Positions 44,934-53,678 of a DNA stretch of 64,000 nucleotides are shown piece by piece (position 1 is the first letter of the stretch; each line of letters starts with the position of its first letter). Below the pieces are notes generated by a model. The model saw nothing but the letters and a program-made list of their open reading frames with translations. It did no database searches and was not told the DNA's origin. Both the position numbers and the translations under genes were made by a program. The DNA comes from Mycolicibacterium sp. CBMA 226 (lineage in GTDB: Bacteria > Actinomycetota > Actinomycetes > Mycobacteriales > Mycobacteriaceae): positions 21,310-85,309 of the forward strand of contig NZ_VTGY01000005.1 in assembly GCF_009729075.1 (NCBI RefSeq), read 5' to 3'.

Positions 44934-45593
44934 ATGGTGCGGATGGGCGAACAAGAAACCGCCGCGGATTCTGCTGCGGACGACAGGTTGGCATGGTTGC
45001 GAAAATCGGCAGCAGAGGGCCAAGCGGGGGCGGTCGACTCGGCTTGGAGCTGGATTGTCGAGCTCTCCGCGTTGGCCGAAAGCGACGCCGATTCGGCTGA
45101 AGCGCAGCTCAACGAACTTTTCCGGCTGGGTGCGCCACCCGTCGATCTGGACGGCCCGACCGAGGGCATCCTGGTCATGACGACGACGAACCCCGCTCTC
45201 GACACGGTGACCCGGGCCGTCACGGCGCTGTGGATGCCATGGCAGGGCAAACGCTTCGATTCGGACACCGGTACCGGTGACAATCGGCTCACCCGCAGTA
45301 CCGGCCTGGTCGGCAAATTGTTGTGGCCGCTGTACTCCATGCGTGACGCCGAATCCGGCAAACTTGCCTTTGATTTCGCGACGTACGTCGAGGCCGGCAA
45401 GGACGATCCCGACCGCCAAGTGCTGGTCATCGATTACGCCAACGTGGAGTCCAACCCACGCCTGGTGATCCGCAGCATCCGCGACGAACTCGTCGAGCTG
45501 GTGCCCGGTGTCTACCTCGGCAAGATTCTGTTCAACACCGGCTCCGACCGGTACAGCAAGATTGGATATTTCGCGCTGCGCACACCCCGCTGA
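44934..45593 (+). CDS. Unknown protein, first gene of the dioxygenase-P450 operon
   Basis: A 219-residue soluble protein without a domain I can name. The N-terminal third is acidic and helical; the rest looks beta-rich with a conserved-looking core (WMPWQGKRFDSDTGTGDNRL, LWPLYSMRD, VLVIDYANVESNPRLVIRSI), as in small lipid-binding calycin-like barrels. ATG at 44934 or 44943. It is followed 57 bases later by the fatty-acid dioxygenase gene, so a role in binding or handling the lipid substrate is plausible but not shown. Confidence 0.75.
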   Translation: MVRMGEQETAADSAADDRLAWLRKSAAEGQAGAVDSAWSWIVELSALAESDADSAEAQLNELFRLGAPPVDLDGPTEGILVMTTTNPALDTVTRAVTALWMPWQGKRFDSDTGTGDNRLTRSTGLVGKLLWPLYSMRDAESGKLAFDFATYVEAGKDDPDRQVLVIDYANVESNPRLVIRSIRDELVELVPGVYLGKILFNTGSDRYSKIGYFALRTPR

Positions 45594-45650
45594 CGGACCT
45601 CACCTCACCCGACCATCATCGACCAACTTCGAAAAAGAAACGGCGACAAC

Positions 45651-47459
45651 ATGATTCCGTCCCAGTGGCACGAATATCCCTCTCTCCTCCTGCAGTTGAA
45701 CGCGCTGTCGAAGACCCGCGACGAGTTGCGCGAGCACAATCTGTACGAGTCATACGGCATGCGCCCGTCCGACGACCTGGGCCAGCCCACCGATGAGGTG
45801 CGCCGCGCCCGTCAGCCTGACGGGACCTGGAACGATCTGGAAGATCCGCACATGGGTGCCAAGGGCACCGGCTTCGGGCGCAACGTGCCGCTGTCGATGA
45901 CCGTCACCGACGTCAAGCGGCTCCTCAAGCCGGACCCGCGCGTCATCAGCCGCAAGCTGATGGCCCGCGACGACTTCAAGCCGGCGGGCATCATCAACGC
46001 ACTCGCCGCGGCGTGGCTGCAGTTTGAGAACCACAACTGGTTCTTCCACGGCGACGGTGTCCCGGACAAGACCATCGACATCCCGCTGAGTGCCGATGAC
46101 CACTTCCCTGAGAACCCGATGAAGATCCGGTGCACGATCCCGCTGCGCGGTGAAATCGCCGATGGTTGTCCCGCACCGGTTTTCGCCAACGCGGAGACCC
46201 ATTGGTGGGACGGCTCGCAGGTGTACGGCAGTGGCAAGGATCGCCAGGCGGAGATTCGCACCTTCGTCGACGGCAAGGTCAAGGTCGACGCGAACGGCCG
46301 CCTGCCCGAGAGCGACATCCCCGGCATCGACCTGACCGGTATGAAAGAGAACTACTGGGTCGGTACCGGCCTGCTGCACACCATGTTCGCGCGCGAGCAC
46401 AATGCCGTCTGCGACGCACTGAAGAAGGCCTATCCGAGCTTCGACGACCAGCGCCTGTTCGAACTCGGTGTGCTCGTGATCTCAGCACTGATCGCGAAGA
46501 TCCACACTGTCGAGTGGACCCCGTGCGTACTGCGTCATCCGGCGCTGCAGATCGGCATGAACGCGAACTGGTATGGCGCGCTTGGTGAAACGTTCCGCGA
46601 CAAGATTGGCCGCATCGGCGACAACGAGGCGCTCTCGGGCGTCGTCGGATCGTCGGCAGATCACCACGCGGCACCGTTCTCACTGACCGAGGAGTTCGTC
46701 TCGGTCTATCGCATGCACCCGCTGATCCCCGACGACTGGAACTTCTTCTCGCTGGAGTCGGGTGAGCACCTGGTAAAAGCGGACTTCACGCAACTGCAGG
46801 GCAGCTACACACGCGGCTTCATGGACAAAATCCAGATGGGCGACATGTGGTACTCGTTCGGCCTGGCCAGCGCAGGCGCCGTGTGCCTGCACAACTACCC
46901 GAACGCGCTGCGGAACCTCACGCGCGTCGACGGCCAGGTGACCGACCTCGCCACCCTCGACATCGTGCGCGACCGTGAGCGAGGGGTGCCGCGCTACAAC
47001 GATTTCCGTGAAGCACTGCGGATGCCGCGTCGCAAGACCATCGACGACATCACCCCGAACAAGCAGTGGGCGCGCGAGATCAACGAGGTCTACAACGGCG
47101 ACGTCGACGCCGTCGACCTGCAGATCGGCATGCAGGCCGAGCAGCCACCGAAGGGATTCGGCTTCTCGGACACCGCTTTCCGGATCTTCATCCTGATGGC
47201 GTCACGCCGGCTCAAGAGCGACCGCTTCTTCACCAACGACTTCAAGCCCGAGCTGTACACCCAGGTCGGCTTCGACTGGGTGAACAACAACACCATGAAG
47301 GACGTCATGCTGCGGCACTACCCGGAACTCGAGCCGGTGATCGGCGACGTCGAGCGGGTGTTCGCGCCGTGGCCGAAGCTGGGCGCACCGGTGCCGGGGA
47401 AGAAGAACCCGGTGGTGCAGCTGGCCGACTCCGTCCGCGCCTACCTGCCCTGGGGCTGA
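45651..47459 (+). CDS. Cyclooxygenase/alpha-dioxygenase-like haem peroxidase
   Basis: A 602-residue animal-type haem peroxidase of the fatty-acid dioxygenase branch. The distal site is QFENHNWFFH (His128). The proximal block EEFVSVYRMHPLIPD has Tyr353 three residues before the haem ligand His356, the same Tyr-x-x-His spacing as the catalytic tyrosyl radical and haem ligand of cyclooxygenase and plant alpha-dioxygenase. SDRFFTNDFKPELYTQVGFD also matches alpha-dioxygenases. It should add O2 to a fatty acid, giving a hydroperoxide. There is no signal peptide. The P450 gene starts 6 bases after its stop. Confidence 0.87.
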   Translation: MIPSQWHEYPSLLLQLNALSKTRDELREHNLYESYGMRPSDDLGQPTDEVRRARQPDGTWNDLEDPHMGAKGTGFGRNVPLSMTVTDVKRLLKPDPRVISRKLMARDDFKPAGIINALAAAWLQFENHNWFFHGDGVPDKTIDIPLSADDHFPENPMKIRCTIPLRGEIADGCPAPVFANAETHWWDGSQVYGSGKDRQAEIRTFVDGKVKVDANGRLPESDIPGIDLTGMKENYWVGTGLLHTMFAREHNAVCDALKKAYPSFDDQRLFELGVLVISALIAKIHTVEWTPCVLRHPALQIGMNANWYGALGETFRDKIGRIGDNEALSGVVGSSADHHAAPFSLTEEFVSVYRMHPLIPDDWNFFSLESGEHLVKADFTQLQGSYTRGFMDKIQMGDMWYSFGLASAGAVCLHNYPNALRNLTRVDGQVTDLATLDIVRDRERGVPRYNDFREALRMPRRKTIDDITPNKQWAREINEVYNGDVDAVDLQIGMQAEQPPKGFGFSDTAFRIFILMASRRLKSDRFFTNDFKPELYTQVGFDWVNNNTMKDVMLRHYPELEPVIGDVERVFAPWPKLGAPVPGKKNPVVQLADSVRAYLPWG

Positions 47460-47465
47460 CGAGAC

Positions 47466-48776
47466 ATGGCCGAGGATTTCCCGCACGCATCGATCGTCGA
47501 AGGTGTTCGGTTCACCGCTCAGATCGGGGTGCCGAATGTTCTTCTGGGACTGTTCAACAAGCGAGAGCTCCCCACGCGCATCGCGTCCGGTTTGAGTTCG
47601 GACTACTTGGGGTACCAGCTCGTCGAAGGCATGGTCCGCAGTTACGGCCCCAGTCCGTTTTATGTCCGGGTCGTCGCCGACGAGGCATTGCTGGTGCATC
47701 ACCCCGACGACCTGGAGTTCGTGTTGAGTGGATCGCCGGACCCGTTCGCTTCCGACCCGAAGCCCAAACGGGAGGGCATGGCGGCGTTCCAGCCGGACGC
47801 GCTGACCATCTCCCGCGGCCAGCCGTGGGAAGACCGGCGCCGGTTCGCCGAAGCGGTGTTGGACACCGGGCACCCGGTACACCGCTTGGCGCAGGCGTTC
47901 GTCGAGAAGGTCGCGCGCACAGTGGCGGGTCTGGGCACCGGAGCGCTGCGGTGGTCGGAGTGGAACGCGGCATTCCAGCGGTTGACCCGGAGCGTGGTCT
48001 TCGGTAACAAGGCGGCGGACGACACCCGGCTCACGTCGCAGCTCAGCGAGCTGATGTCGGCCGGCAACGGGATGCCGGGCGAGCCGGCGTCCGGATATCC
48101 GGAGTTCGTCTCCCATGTCGAGTCGTACCTGAAGGACCCGGAGCCCGGCAGTCTGGCCGCGCTCATCGCGGAAACCACCCCTCCCGAAACTGCCGGCCCC
48201 GCGAGCCAGGTGATCCACTGGCTGTTCGCGATGGGGGACACGCTGGCGGCCAACGCTTTCCGGACCCTTGCGGTGTTGTCGACCCATTCGGAGAACCTGC
48301 ACGAGGTTCATGCGGAAATGGCGTCGGCCGATATCGACTCGGGGCAGGGCATCGCATCGCTGAAGTACCTCGGCGGGTGCCTGCTCGACACCATGCGGCT
48401 GTGGCCGACGACGGGGTTGTTCGGCCGCGTCGCGACCCGGGACATCGAATTCCCCAGTGGTGCAGTGCTGCCCGAAGGCAAACAGGTCCTGATCTACAAC
48501 GTGTTCAACCACCGGAACCGCGACCGGATCCCTTACGCCGACCGTTTTTCACCAGGTGAATGGGTGAGCGGGGATGCCGGGAGTGACTGGTCGTACAACT
48601 TCTTCAGCCACGGCCCACAGGGCTGCCCGGGTGCCGGCCTGTCGGTGTTCCTCGGGCAGGCCTTCCTGGCGCACGTGTTGAACGGGGCCACTCCGGTGCT
48701 GCGCGGGGCTACGCTGAATCCGCAGAAGTCACTGCCGCACAGTGTTGATCTGTACGGCATCAGCATCGAACGCTAG
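47466..48776 (+). CDS. Cytochrome P450, partner of the dioxygenase
   Basis: A 436-residue P450. The haem loop FFSHGPQGCPGAG (Cys387) is intact and the I-helix has GDT (257-259), but the K-helix ExxR is DTMR (Asp308, Arg311). P450s placed beside or fused to fatty-acid dioxygenases (fungal Ppo, CYP74-like) rearrange hydroperoxides without O2 or a reductase; no ferredoxin or reductase gene is nearby, which agrees with this. The gene starts 6 bases after the dioxygenase stop. A hydroperoxide isomerase or lyase function is inferred. Confidence 0.87.
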   Translation: MAEDFPHASIVEGVRFTAQIGVPNVLLGLFNKRELPTRIASGLSSDYLGYQLVEGMVRSYGPSPFYVRVVADEALLVHHPDDLEFVLSGSPDPFASDPKPKREGMAAFQPDALTISRGQPWEDRRRFAEAVLDTGHPVHRLAQAFVEKVARTVAGLGTGALRWSEWNAAFQRLTRSVVFGNKAADDTRLTSQLSELMSAGNGMPGEPASGYPEFVSHVESYLKDPEPGSLAALIAETTPPETAGPASQVIHWLFAMGDTLAANAFRTLAVLSTHSENLHEVHAEMASADIDSGQGIASLKYLGGCLLDTMRLWPTTGLFGRVATRDIEFPSGAVLPEGKQVLIYNVFNHRNRDRIPYADRFSPGEWVSGDAGSDWSYNFFSHGPQGCPGAGLSVFLGQAFLAHVLNGATPVLRGATLNPQKSLPHSVDLYGISIER

Positions 48777-48823
48777 ATGGACCATTCGGTCGTCAACGCG
48801 ACCGTGCGATGGAGGGGAACCTT

Positions 48824-50743
48824 GTGACGACGACCGCCGAACATCTCCGCTACGCCCTCGATGGACGGTGGCGCGAGGTGAAAGACCGTATTCGGCAAGA
48901 GCTTTCCGCGGAGCTGTTCAAACCGCACTACACCCCGGACACCGCGGTGGCCCGGGCCAAGGTCACCGAGCAGATGAAGTACATGGCGTCGCGTGGCGCC
49001 GCCGAGGATGCCTTCGCGAAAGGCCACGGCGGAAACGGTGACGCGGGCGCCACCATCGCCCGCATCGAGATGCTCGCCATGAGTGACCTGTCGCTGATGG
49101 TCAAGGCCGGGGTGCAGTGGGGTCTGTTCGGTGGTGCCATCGACAACCTGGGTACGGAACGTCATCACACGGCCTACGTGCGCAAGGCCATTGACCTGGA
49201 CCTTGTCGGCTGCTTCGGCATGACGGAGACCGGACACGGCAGTGACGTGCAGGCCTTGGAGACGACGGCCACCTACGACCCGGCAACCGGGGAATTCGTC
49301 ATCAATTCACCGACCCGCACCTCGCGCAAGGACTACATCGGCGGTGCGGCCGAATCGGCCCAGGTATCAGCGGTTTTCGCGCAGCTCATCACCAAGGGCG
49401 AGAACCATGGCGTGCACTGCTTCATGGTGCCGATCCGCGACGAATACGGCAACGACCTACCCGGCATCCGGACGTCGGACTGTCATTACAAGGGCGGACT
49501 TCCCGGCGTCGACAACGGGCGCATCCAGTTCGACCACGTACGGATCCCGCGGGAGAATCTGCTCAACCGCTACGGCGACGTCGCCGAGGACGGGACGTAT
49601 TCGTCGCCAATCGACAACCCCAACCGGCGGTTCTTCACCATGTTGGGCACGCTGATCCGTGGCCGGGTGACGGTCGGTGGGAGCGCCGCGGCAGCCGCGC
49701 GCGTCGCACTGGACATCGCGACCCGGTATGCGTTGCAGCGCAGGCAGTTCGAGGCACCCAAGACCGACGAAGAAGTCCTGATCATGGACTATCTGGTGCA
49801 TCAGCGTCGGCTGCTGCCGTTGATCGCGAGGTCCTATGCCCTGCAGTTCGCGCAGAACGAGTTGGTGGCGGACCTCCACGATCTGACTGAGGTCGACGAA
49901 CCCGATGGCGAGGTGCAGCGTGAACTGGAGGCGCGGGCCGCGGGCCTGAAGGCCGCCGCGACGTGGCACGCCACCAAGGCCATCCAGGAGTGCCGCGAAG
50001 CCTGCGGCGGCGCAGGGTATCTGGCCGAGAACCGGCTGATCGCGCTGAAGGCCGACACGGATGTGTTCACCACCTTCGAAGGCGACAACCACGTCTTGAC
50101 GCAATTGGTGGCCAAGCACCTGCTCACCGAATACGCCGACGACATCAAGGGCATGAGCCCGTTCGAGTGGGTGAAGTTCGCCACCAGCACGGCCCGCGAA
50201 CGGGTGCGCCGGAGCACCGGCACCGAGACCATCCTGCAGAACCTGCTGGACACACGGCAGGACAACGAGGAGGAAGGCAGCCTCTTCAACCGCGGCACCC
50301 AGGCGAAGATGTTCGAGGACCGGGCCGACTACCTGCTGTCGACGGTGGCCCGCCGCCTGCAGGCCAACTCCAAGGAGATGAGCCCGTTCGAGGCGTTCAA
50401 CGCCGTGCAGGACCATGTACTGCATGCGGCGTCGGCGCACATCGACCGCATCGTGTTCGAGTCCTTCGCCGCCGGTATCGACGCGTGCACGGATCCCGAG
50501 ACCCGCGAGATCTTCGGCCTCGTATGCGATTTGTATGCGCTGTCGGTGATCGAAGAGGACAAGGCCTGGTACATCGAGCACCGCTTCCTGTCCATGGACC
50601 GGGCGAAGGCGGTCACCGCCGGCATCAACGACCGCTGCCGCAAACTGCGGCCGTACGCCGAGGTGCTGGTCGACGGGTTCGGGATTCCCGAGCAGCTGCG
50701 CTATGCCGAGATGCTGCATCCGGAGCGCATCCCGGAGATCTAG
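48824..50743 (+). CDS. Large acyl-CoA oxidase/dehydrogenase
   Basis: A 639-residue flavoprotein of the acyl-CoA oxidase class: GCFGMTETGHGSDVQALETT (flavin/substrate loop), REACGGAGYLAENRL and TFEGDNHVLTQLVAKHLL with the catalytic Glu. The extra C-terminal helical domain (about 470-639) is as in peroxisomal acyl-CoA oxidases and explains the size. The GTG at 48824 follows GGAGGGG. It lies 47 bases after the P450 and may shorten or desaturate the product of the dioxygenase route. Confidence 0.9.
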   Translation: MTTTAEHLRYALDGRWREVKDRIRQELSAELFKPHYTPDTAVARAKVTEQMKYMASRGAAEDAFAKGHGGNGDAGATIARIEMLAMSDLSLMVKAGVQWGLFGGAIDNLGTERHHTAYVRKAIDLDLVGCFGMTETGHGSDVQALETTATYDPATGEFVINSPTRTSRKDYIGGAAESAQVSAVFAQLITKGENHGVHCFMVPIRDEYGNDLPGIRTSDCHYKGGLPGVDNGRIQFDHVRIPRENLLNRYGDVAEDGTYSSPIDNPNRRFFTMLGTLIRGRVTVGGSAAAAARVALDIATRYALQRRQFEAPKTDEEVLIMDYLVHQRRLLPLIARSYALQFAQNELVADLHDLTEVDEPDGEVQRELEARAAGLKAAATWHATKAIQECREACGGAGYLAENRLIALKADTDVFTTFEGDNHVLTQLVAKHLLTEYADDIKGMSPFEWVKFATSTARERVRRSTGTETILQNLLDTRQDNEEEGSLFNRGTQAKMFEDRADYLLSTVARRLQANSKEMSPFEAFNAVQDHVLHAASAHIDRIVFESFAAGIDACTDPETREIFGLVCDLYALSVIEEDKAWYIEHRFLSMDRAKAVTAGINDRCRKLRPYAEVLVDGFGIPEQLRYAEMLHPERIPEI

Positions 50744-50820
50744 GCGACCGCCAGAGAGTGCCACCGACCAGTGGCGGTACCTTCGTCCCATACGGATTGC
50801 GGACGGCGAAAGGACCCGCC

Positions 50821-51084
50821 ATGGATCTGAAAAAGGCGATGCTGTTCGCGGCAGCAGGCGTGGCGGCGGGGGTGCTCTTCGCGCCCGGTGCGCAGGCCGA
50901 CATCTGCGATCCGTCCGCCACCGTCTGCCAGGGCAGTGAGGTCGGCGGTGAAACCTCGGTGCCGGCCGCTTCGCCGTCGGTCATCGCCAGCGATGACGAG
51001 TTCCCGTTCGGCGACGACGAGTGGTACCTCTATCCCGGCGCCGGCGTCATCAACCACGGGGGCGGCGGAGGCGGTCACCGCTAG
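50821..51084 (+). CDS. Small secreted acidic protein
   Basis: An 87-residue protein with a signal peptide (AMLFAAAGVAAGVLFAPGAQA) and a short mature part with two close Cys residues (DICDPSATVCQ), an acidic middle (SDDEFPFGDDEW) and a Gly-His tail. GAAAGG lies upstream of the ATG. No family recognised; similar small exported proteins are common in mycobacteria. Confidence 0.72.
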   Translation: MDLKKAMLFAAAGVAAGVLFAPGAQADICDPSATVCQGSEVGGETSVPAASPSVIASDDEFPFGDDEWYLYPGAGVINHGGGGGGHR

Positions 51085-51127
51085 GTCACTGAGCTTCGCT
51101 CTCTCCCGACATGTTTCGTCGGGAGCC

Positions 51128-51159
51128 GTCAACTTTCCTTGACGTCAAGGAAAGTTGAC
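51128..51159. terminator. 32-bp perfect palindrome between convergent genes
   Basis: Half-site GTCAACTTTCCTTGAC followed at once by its exact complement, 32 bases with no mismatch and no loop. It lies between the ends of the small secreted protein gene (rightward) and the DUF302 gene (leftward), the position of a bidirectional terminator. The total length and perfection also fit a protein-binding site. Confidence 0.55.
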
Positions 51160-51171
51160 ACCTTCAGATCG
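51154..51171. repeat. Copy B of the 18-bp element
   Basis: GTTGACACCTTCAGATCG, 17 of 18 identical to 25749-25766. It overlaps the right arm of the 32-bp palindrome and is followed, as in copy A, by a GGGAGAGG a little further on. Confidence 0.5.
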
Positions 51172-51204
51172 AATGCGTTGGGGGAGAGGTGGCGGCGGTC
51201 GAGC

Positions 51205-51726
51205 TTACGGTGCACCGCCTGTGCTCGAGACCTTCTCGGCCAGGGCGGCGAGTTTGTCGTCCAAGATGAGTGCCGCCGCACGCAGTGGCGGGTTCTCCTC
51301 GACAACCATCAGTGACGACGGCTGGACGTAGGTCAGGCTGCTCCGGTTGTCAGGCTCGTCCGTCAGCAGAAGCTCCACGGGAGCGAACAGTGCGGCCGCG
51401 AGGTCGTGACGAATCATCGTGATCGCGATGAGCGGATTGCCCAGGATGACGCGCAGCGCCTTGCGCTCCACTCCCGCGGTACTGAGCCACAGGGTGTGGT
51501 CGATCAGGTGCATCAACATGAAATCGCTCGGCCCGGCCTGGCGCCCGACGTCCGCTGCGAACGCGTCCCAGTCGTGCTCGGCCAAGGCCCGGAGGTCCGT
51601 TATCTGTGCGGGCTCGGCGCCGATATCGGCGAGCAGCGCATCCCGCAGCTCATCGAACGTCTTGTCGCTGTCGAATTGCACCCGCACTCCGCCGAACGGA
51701 ATCCGCTGAGCGTCACTCGTCACCAT
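51205..51726 (-). CDS. DUF302-like protein
   Basis: A 173-residue cytosolic protein. The first part resembles DUF302 (VQFDSDKTFDELRDALLADIG), the C-terminal end has the companion motif VVEENPPLRAAALILDDKLA. DUF302 proteins are small ligand-binding folds of unknown role. It overlaps the end of the nitrilase gene by 14 bases, so the two are translated together. Confidence 0.72.
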   Translation of the reverse strand: MVTSDAQRIPFGGVRVQFDSDKTFDELRDALLADIGAEPAQITDLRALAEHDWDAFAADVGRQAGPSDFMLMHLIDHTLWLSTAGVERKALRVILGNPLIAITMIRHDLAAALFAPVELLLTDEPDNRSSLTYVQPSSLMVVEENPPLRAAALILDDKLAALAEKVSSTGGAP

Positions 51727-52669
51727 GGTCGGCCTCCGCGACGTCGGTACGGTGGACCTGCGGCCGGGGCGTGTGGTCGATATTCAAGCTGAGCAGTTCG
51801 GGCCGGCTGTAGTGTCCGCTGGCGTCCATGAAGGCCTTGCGCCGGTCGATCTGTGTGAAGTCCAGGTCGGCGATCACATGTCCCTCACCGGAGCGCAGTG
51901 GTTCACCGATGACCTCGCCCTGCGGATCGATGATCGCGGTGAAGCAGCCGCCCGAGATCGGTCCGACCGGGGTACCGGTATCGGCCATGATCTGTTGTTG
52001 CTGTTCGGGATTCAGCCACGCCGTGGAAACCACGACGAACGCACCCGACTCCAGCGCGTGGTTACGCACCTGAATCTCGGTCTGCTGGGCGAACCGCTCA
52101 CCGAAGATCGACCCCGGGAACATGGCCGCGTGGATCTGCTCGTGGTCGGCGATCAAGGCGTATCGGTAGAGCGGGTTGTAGTGCTCCCAACACGCCAGCT
52201 GGCCGATTCGCCCGACGGCGCTGTCGGTGGCGCGAAGGCCGCTGCCGTCGCCTTGGCCCCAGACGATACGTTCGTGGTAGGTCGGCGTGATCTTGCGGCG
52301 GCGCTGGATCAGTTCGCCGTCGGCGTCGAAAAGCAACTGCGTGTTATAGATCGACCCGCCGTCGCGCTCGTTGACTCCGATGGACACCACCATGCCGGCG
52401 CGTCGCGCGGCGTCACCGATGGCGTCCGTGGCCGGTGAGGGCACCGTGACGGCCTCATCCATCAGCCGCACCTGCTCGGCGCTCATCTCGAACGGCCGCT
52501 GCACGAACGAGAAGTAGGGGTAATACGGGATCACGGTTTCCGGGAAAACGGCGAATTGCACTCCGAGAGTGGCCAATTCGTCGATCTTTGCAACAACGCG
52601 CTCGACGGTGCGTTCGCGGCTGTAGAGCACGGGGCTGATCTGTACGGCTGCTGCCTTGACAGAAGTCAC
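51713..52669 (-). CDS. Nitrilase
   Basis: A 318-residue nitrilase-branch carbon-nitrogen hydrolase. The catalytic triad is visible: Glu in FAVFPETVIPYYPYFS, Lys in RRRKITPTYHE, Cys in GQLACWEHYNPL (the nitrilase-type CWEH, not the amidase pattern). It converts nitriles to carboxylic acid and ammonia. GTG start at 52669 with AGGAG 7 bases upstream. It sits between an unknown protein gene and a DUF302 gene in one leftward unit; these may define the substrate. Confidence 0.9.
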   Translation of the reverse strand: MTSVKAAAVQISPVLYSRERTVERVVAKIDELATLGVQFAVFPETVIPYYPYFSFVQRPFEMSAEQVRLMDEAVTVPSPATDAIGDAARRAGMVVSIGVNERDGGSIYNTQLLFDADGELIQRRRKITPTYHERIVWGQGDGSGLRATDSAVGRIGQLACWEHYNPLYRYALIADHEQIHAAMFPGSIFGERFAQQTEIQVRNHALESGAFVVVSTAWLNPEQQQQIMADTGTPVGPISGGCFTAIIDPQGEVIGEPLRSGEGHVIADLDFTQIDRRKAFMDASGHYSRPELLSLNIDHTPRPQVHRTDVAEADHGDE

Positions 52670-52718
52670 AATGCTGCTCCTTTCAAAGATGTGGTGTGGA
52701 AAAAGGTTGCTTGCCTGG

Positions 52719-53444
52719 CTATTTCACGACGACGTTGTCGATATCGATGGTCACGAGCGGTTCGGAACCGCTGACGATCGCGTTGTCACTGCCGCGGCGA
52801 TAGGCGGCGCGTCTGGTGGCGACGACGATGCCGTCGAACTCCTGGTGACCGGCCGAATAGTGCGCCGTCAACGAACTTCCGAGAAGCTCTGCGGTGTAGT
52901 CGCGGCGTTGGATGAGCCCGTCGGCGTCGATGTAGACCGTCTGCTCGGCGCTCTGGGTGGCGATGGAATCGGGAAACTGGATACCGAGCCGGCGCCAGGT
53001 GTGTCCGTCTTCCCGCCAGGGTCCGAGTTCTTCGGTGTGCACGCCCGGCAGCGTCAGCGAATAGGGCTCGGACAGATACGTCCACATCGCGAAGCCCGCA
53101 AAGTACGCAAGCTGCAGTGTGGTCCACGGTGTCACCGCGGTGTGTCCGGCGAACGATTCCCGCGGCGAGGGCAGTTCCTCGATGACCGTCACCGCGTCGT
53201 CGTCGGTCTCGATCCGGACGAGTTCGGGACTGTAGGACGAGCGCAAGCCGGCCGTGGGCAATGGGCGGTGCCAGGTGCGTTGGTGCCCTGGTTCGATTTC
53301 GACCGTCGCGCCGTCCAGGACCCCCTCGACGCCTTTGCGGGCCCAGAGGGTGCCGCCGATGTTTTGGTGGATGGTGATCGAGGTGAGCTGTTCCCAGCGG
53401 TCACGGCCTCCGTAAGCGGAGATCACTTCGTCGAGCAGTGTCAT
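52719..53444 (-). CDS. Unknown protein, first gene of the nitrilase unit
   Basis: A 241-residue protein with no signal peptide and no domain I can name. The start (LLDEVISAYGGRDRWEQLTS) and the many beta-strand-like segments recall LolA-like lipid-binding folds, only loosely. AAGGAG lies 7 bases before the ATG. It is upstream of the nitrilase by 49 bases and probably shares its promoter. The 234-base gap upstream (53445-53678) holds the promoter region of the divergent cellulase gene and nothing else I can see. Confidence 0.7.
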   Translation of the reverse strand: MTLLDEVISAYGGRDRWEQLTSITIHQNIGGTLWARKGVEGVLDGATVEIEPGHQRTWHRPLPTAGLRSSYSPELVRIETDDDAVTVIEELPSPRESFAGHTAVTPWTTLQLAYFAGFAMWTYLSEPYSLTLPGVHTEELGPWREDGHTWRRLGIQFPDSIATQSAEQTVYIDADGLIQRRDYTAELLGSSLTAHYSAGHQEFDGIVVATRRAAYRRGSDNAIVSGSEPLVTIDIDNVVVK

Positions 53445-53666
53445 GCGGTGCTCCTTGCTGGCTTGCCGTGATGGTCAGCCGCCGGTCGGGCGGCTCTGCA
53501 TACACACTGCGACTGTCGGGCGCCGTCGGGAAGGCCGAGATGATCCTGGTGTTCGCGGGGTCAGGATGCCGATCGGCTCGGGCGTGGAACGCAGTAGCAA
53601 ACCGCCACATTGATCACTCGCACACCAACTTTGGCTCCCGATTGGCGCTTATTGACCAAGTCGAAC

Positions 53667-53672
53667 TATTTT
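53667..53672 (+). promoter_or_regulatory. -10 element before the GH6 gene
   Basis: TATTTT, 6 bases before the GTG at 53679. There is no clear ribosome site, so a leaderless start is likely. Confidence 0.4.
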
Positions 53673-53678
53673 CCTGAG

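Noticed and set aside
47202..48512. 436-codon minus-strand frame opposite the P450
   Set aside because: Shadow of the P450 gene; no recognisable motif.
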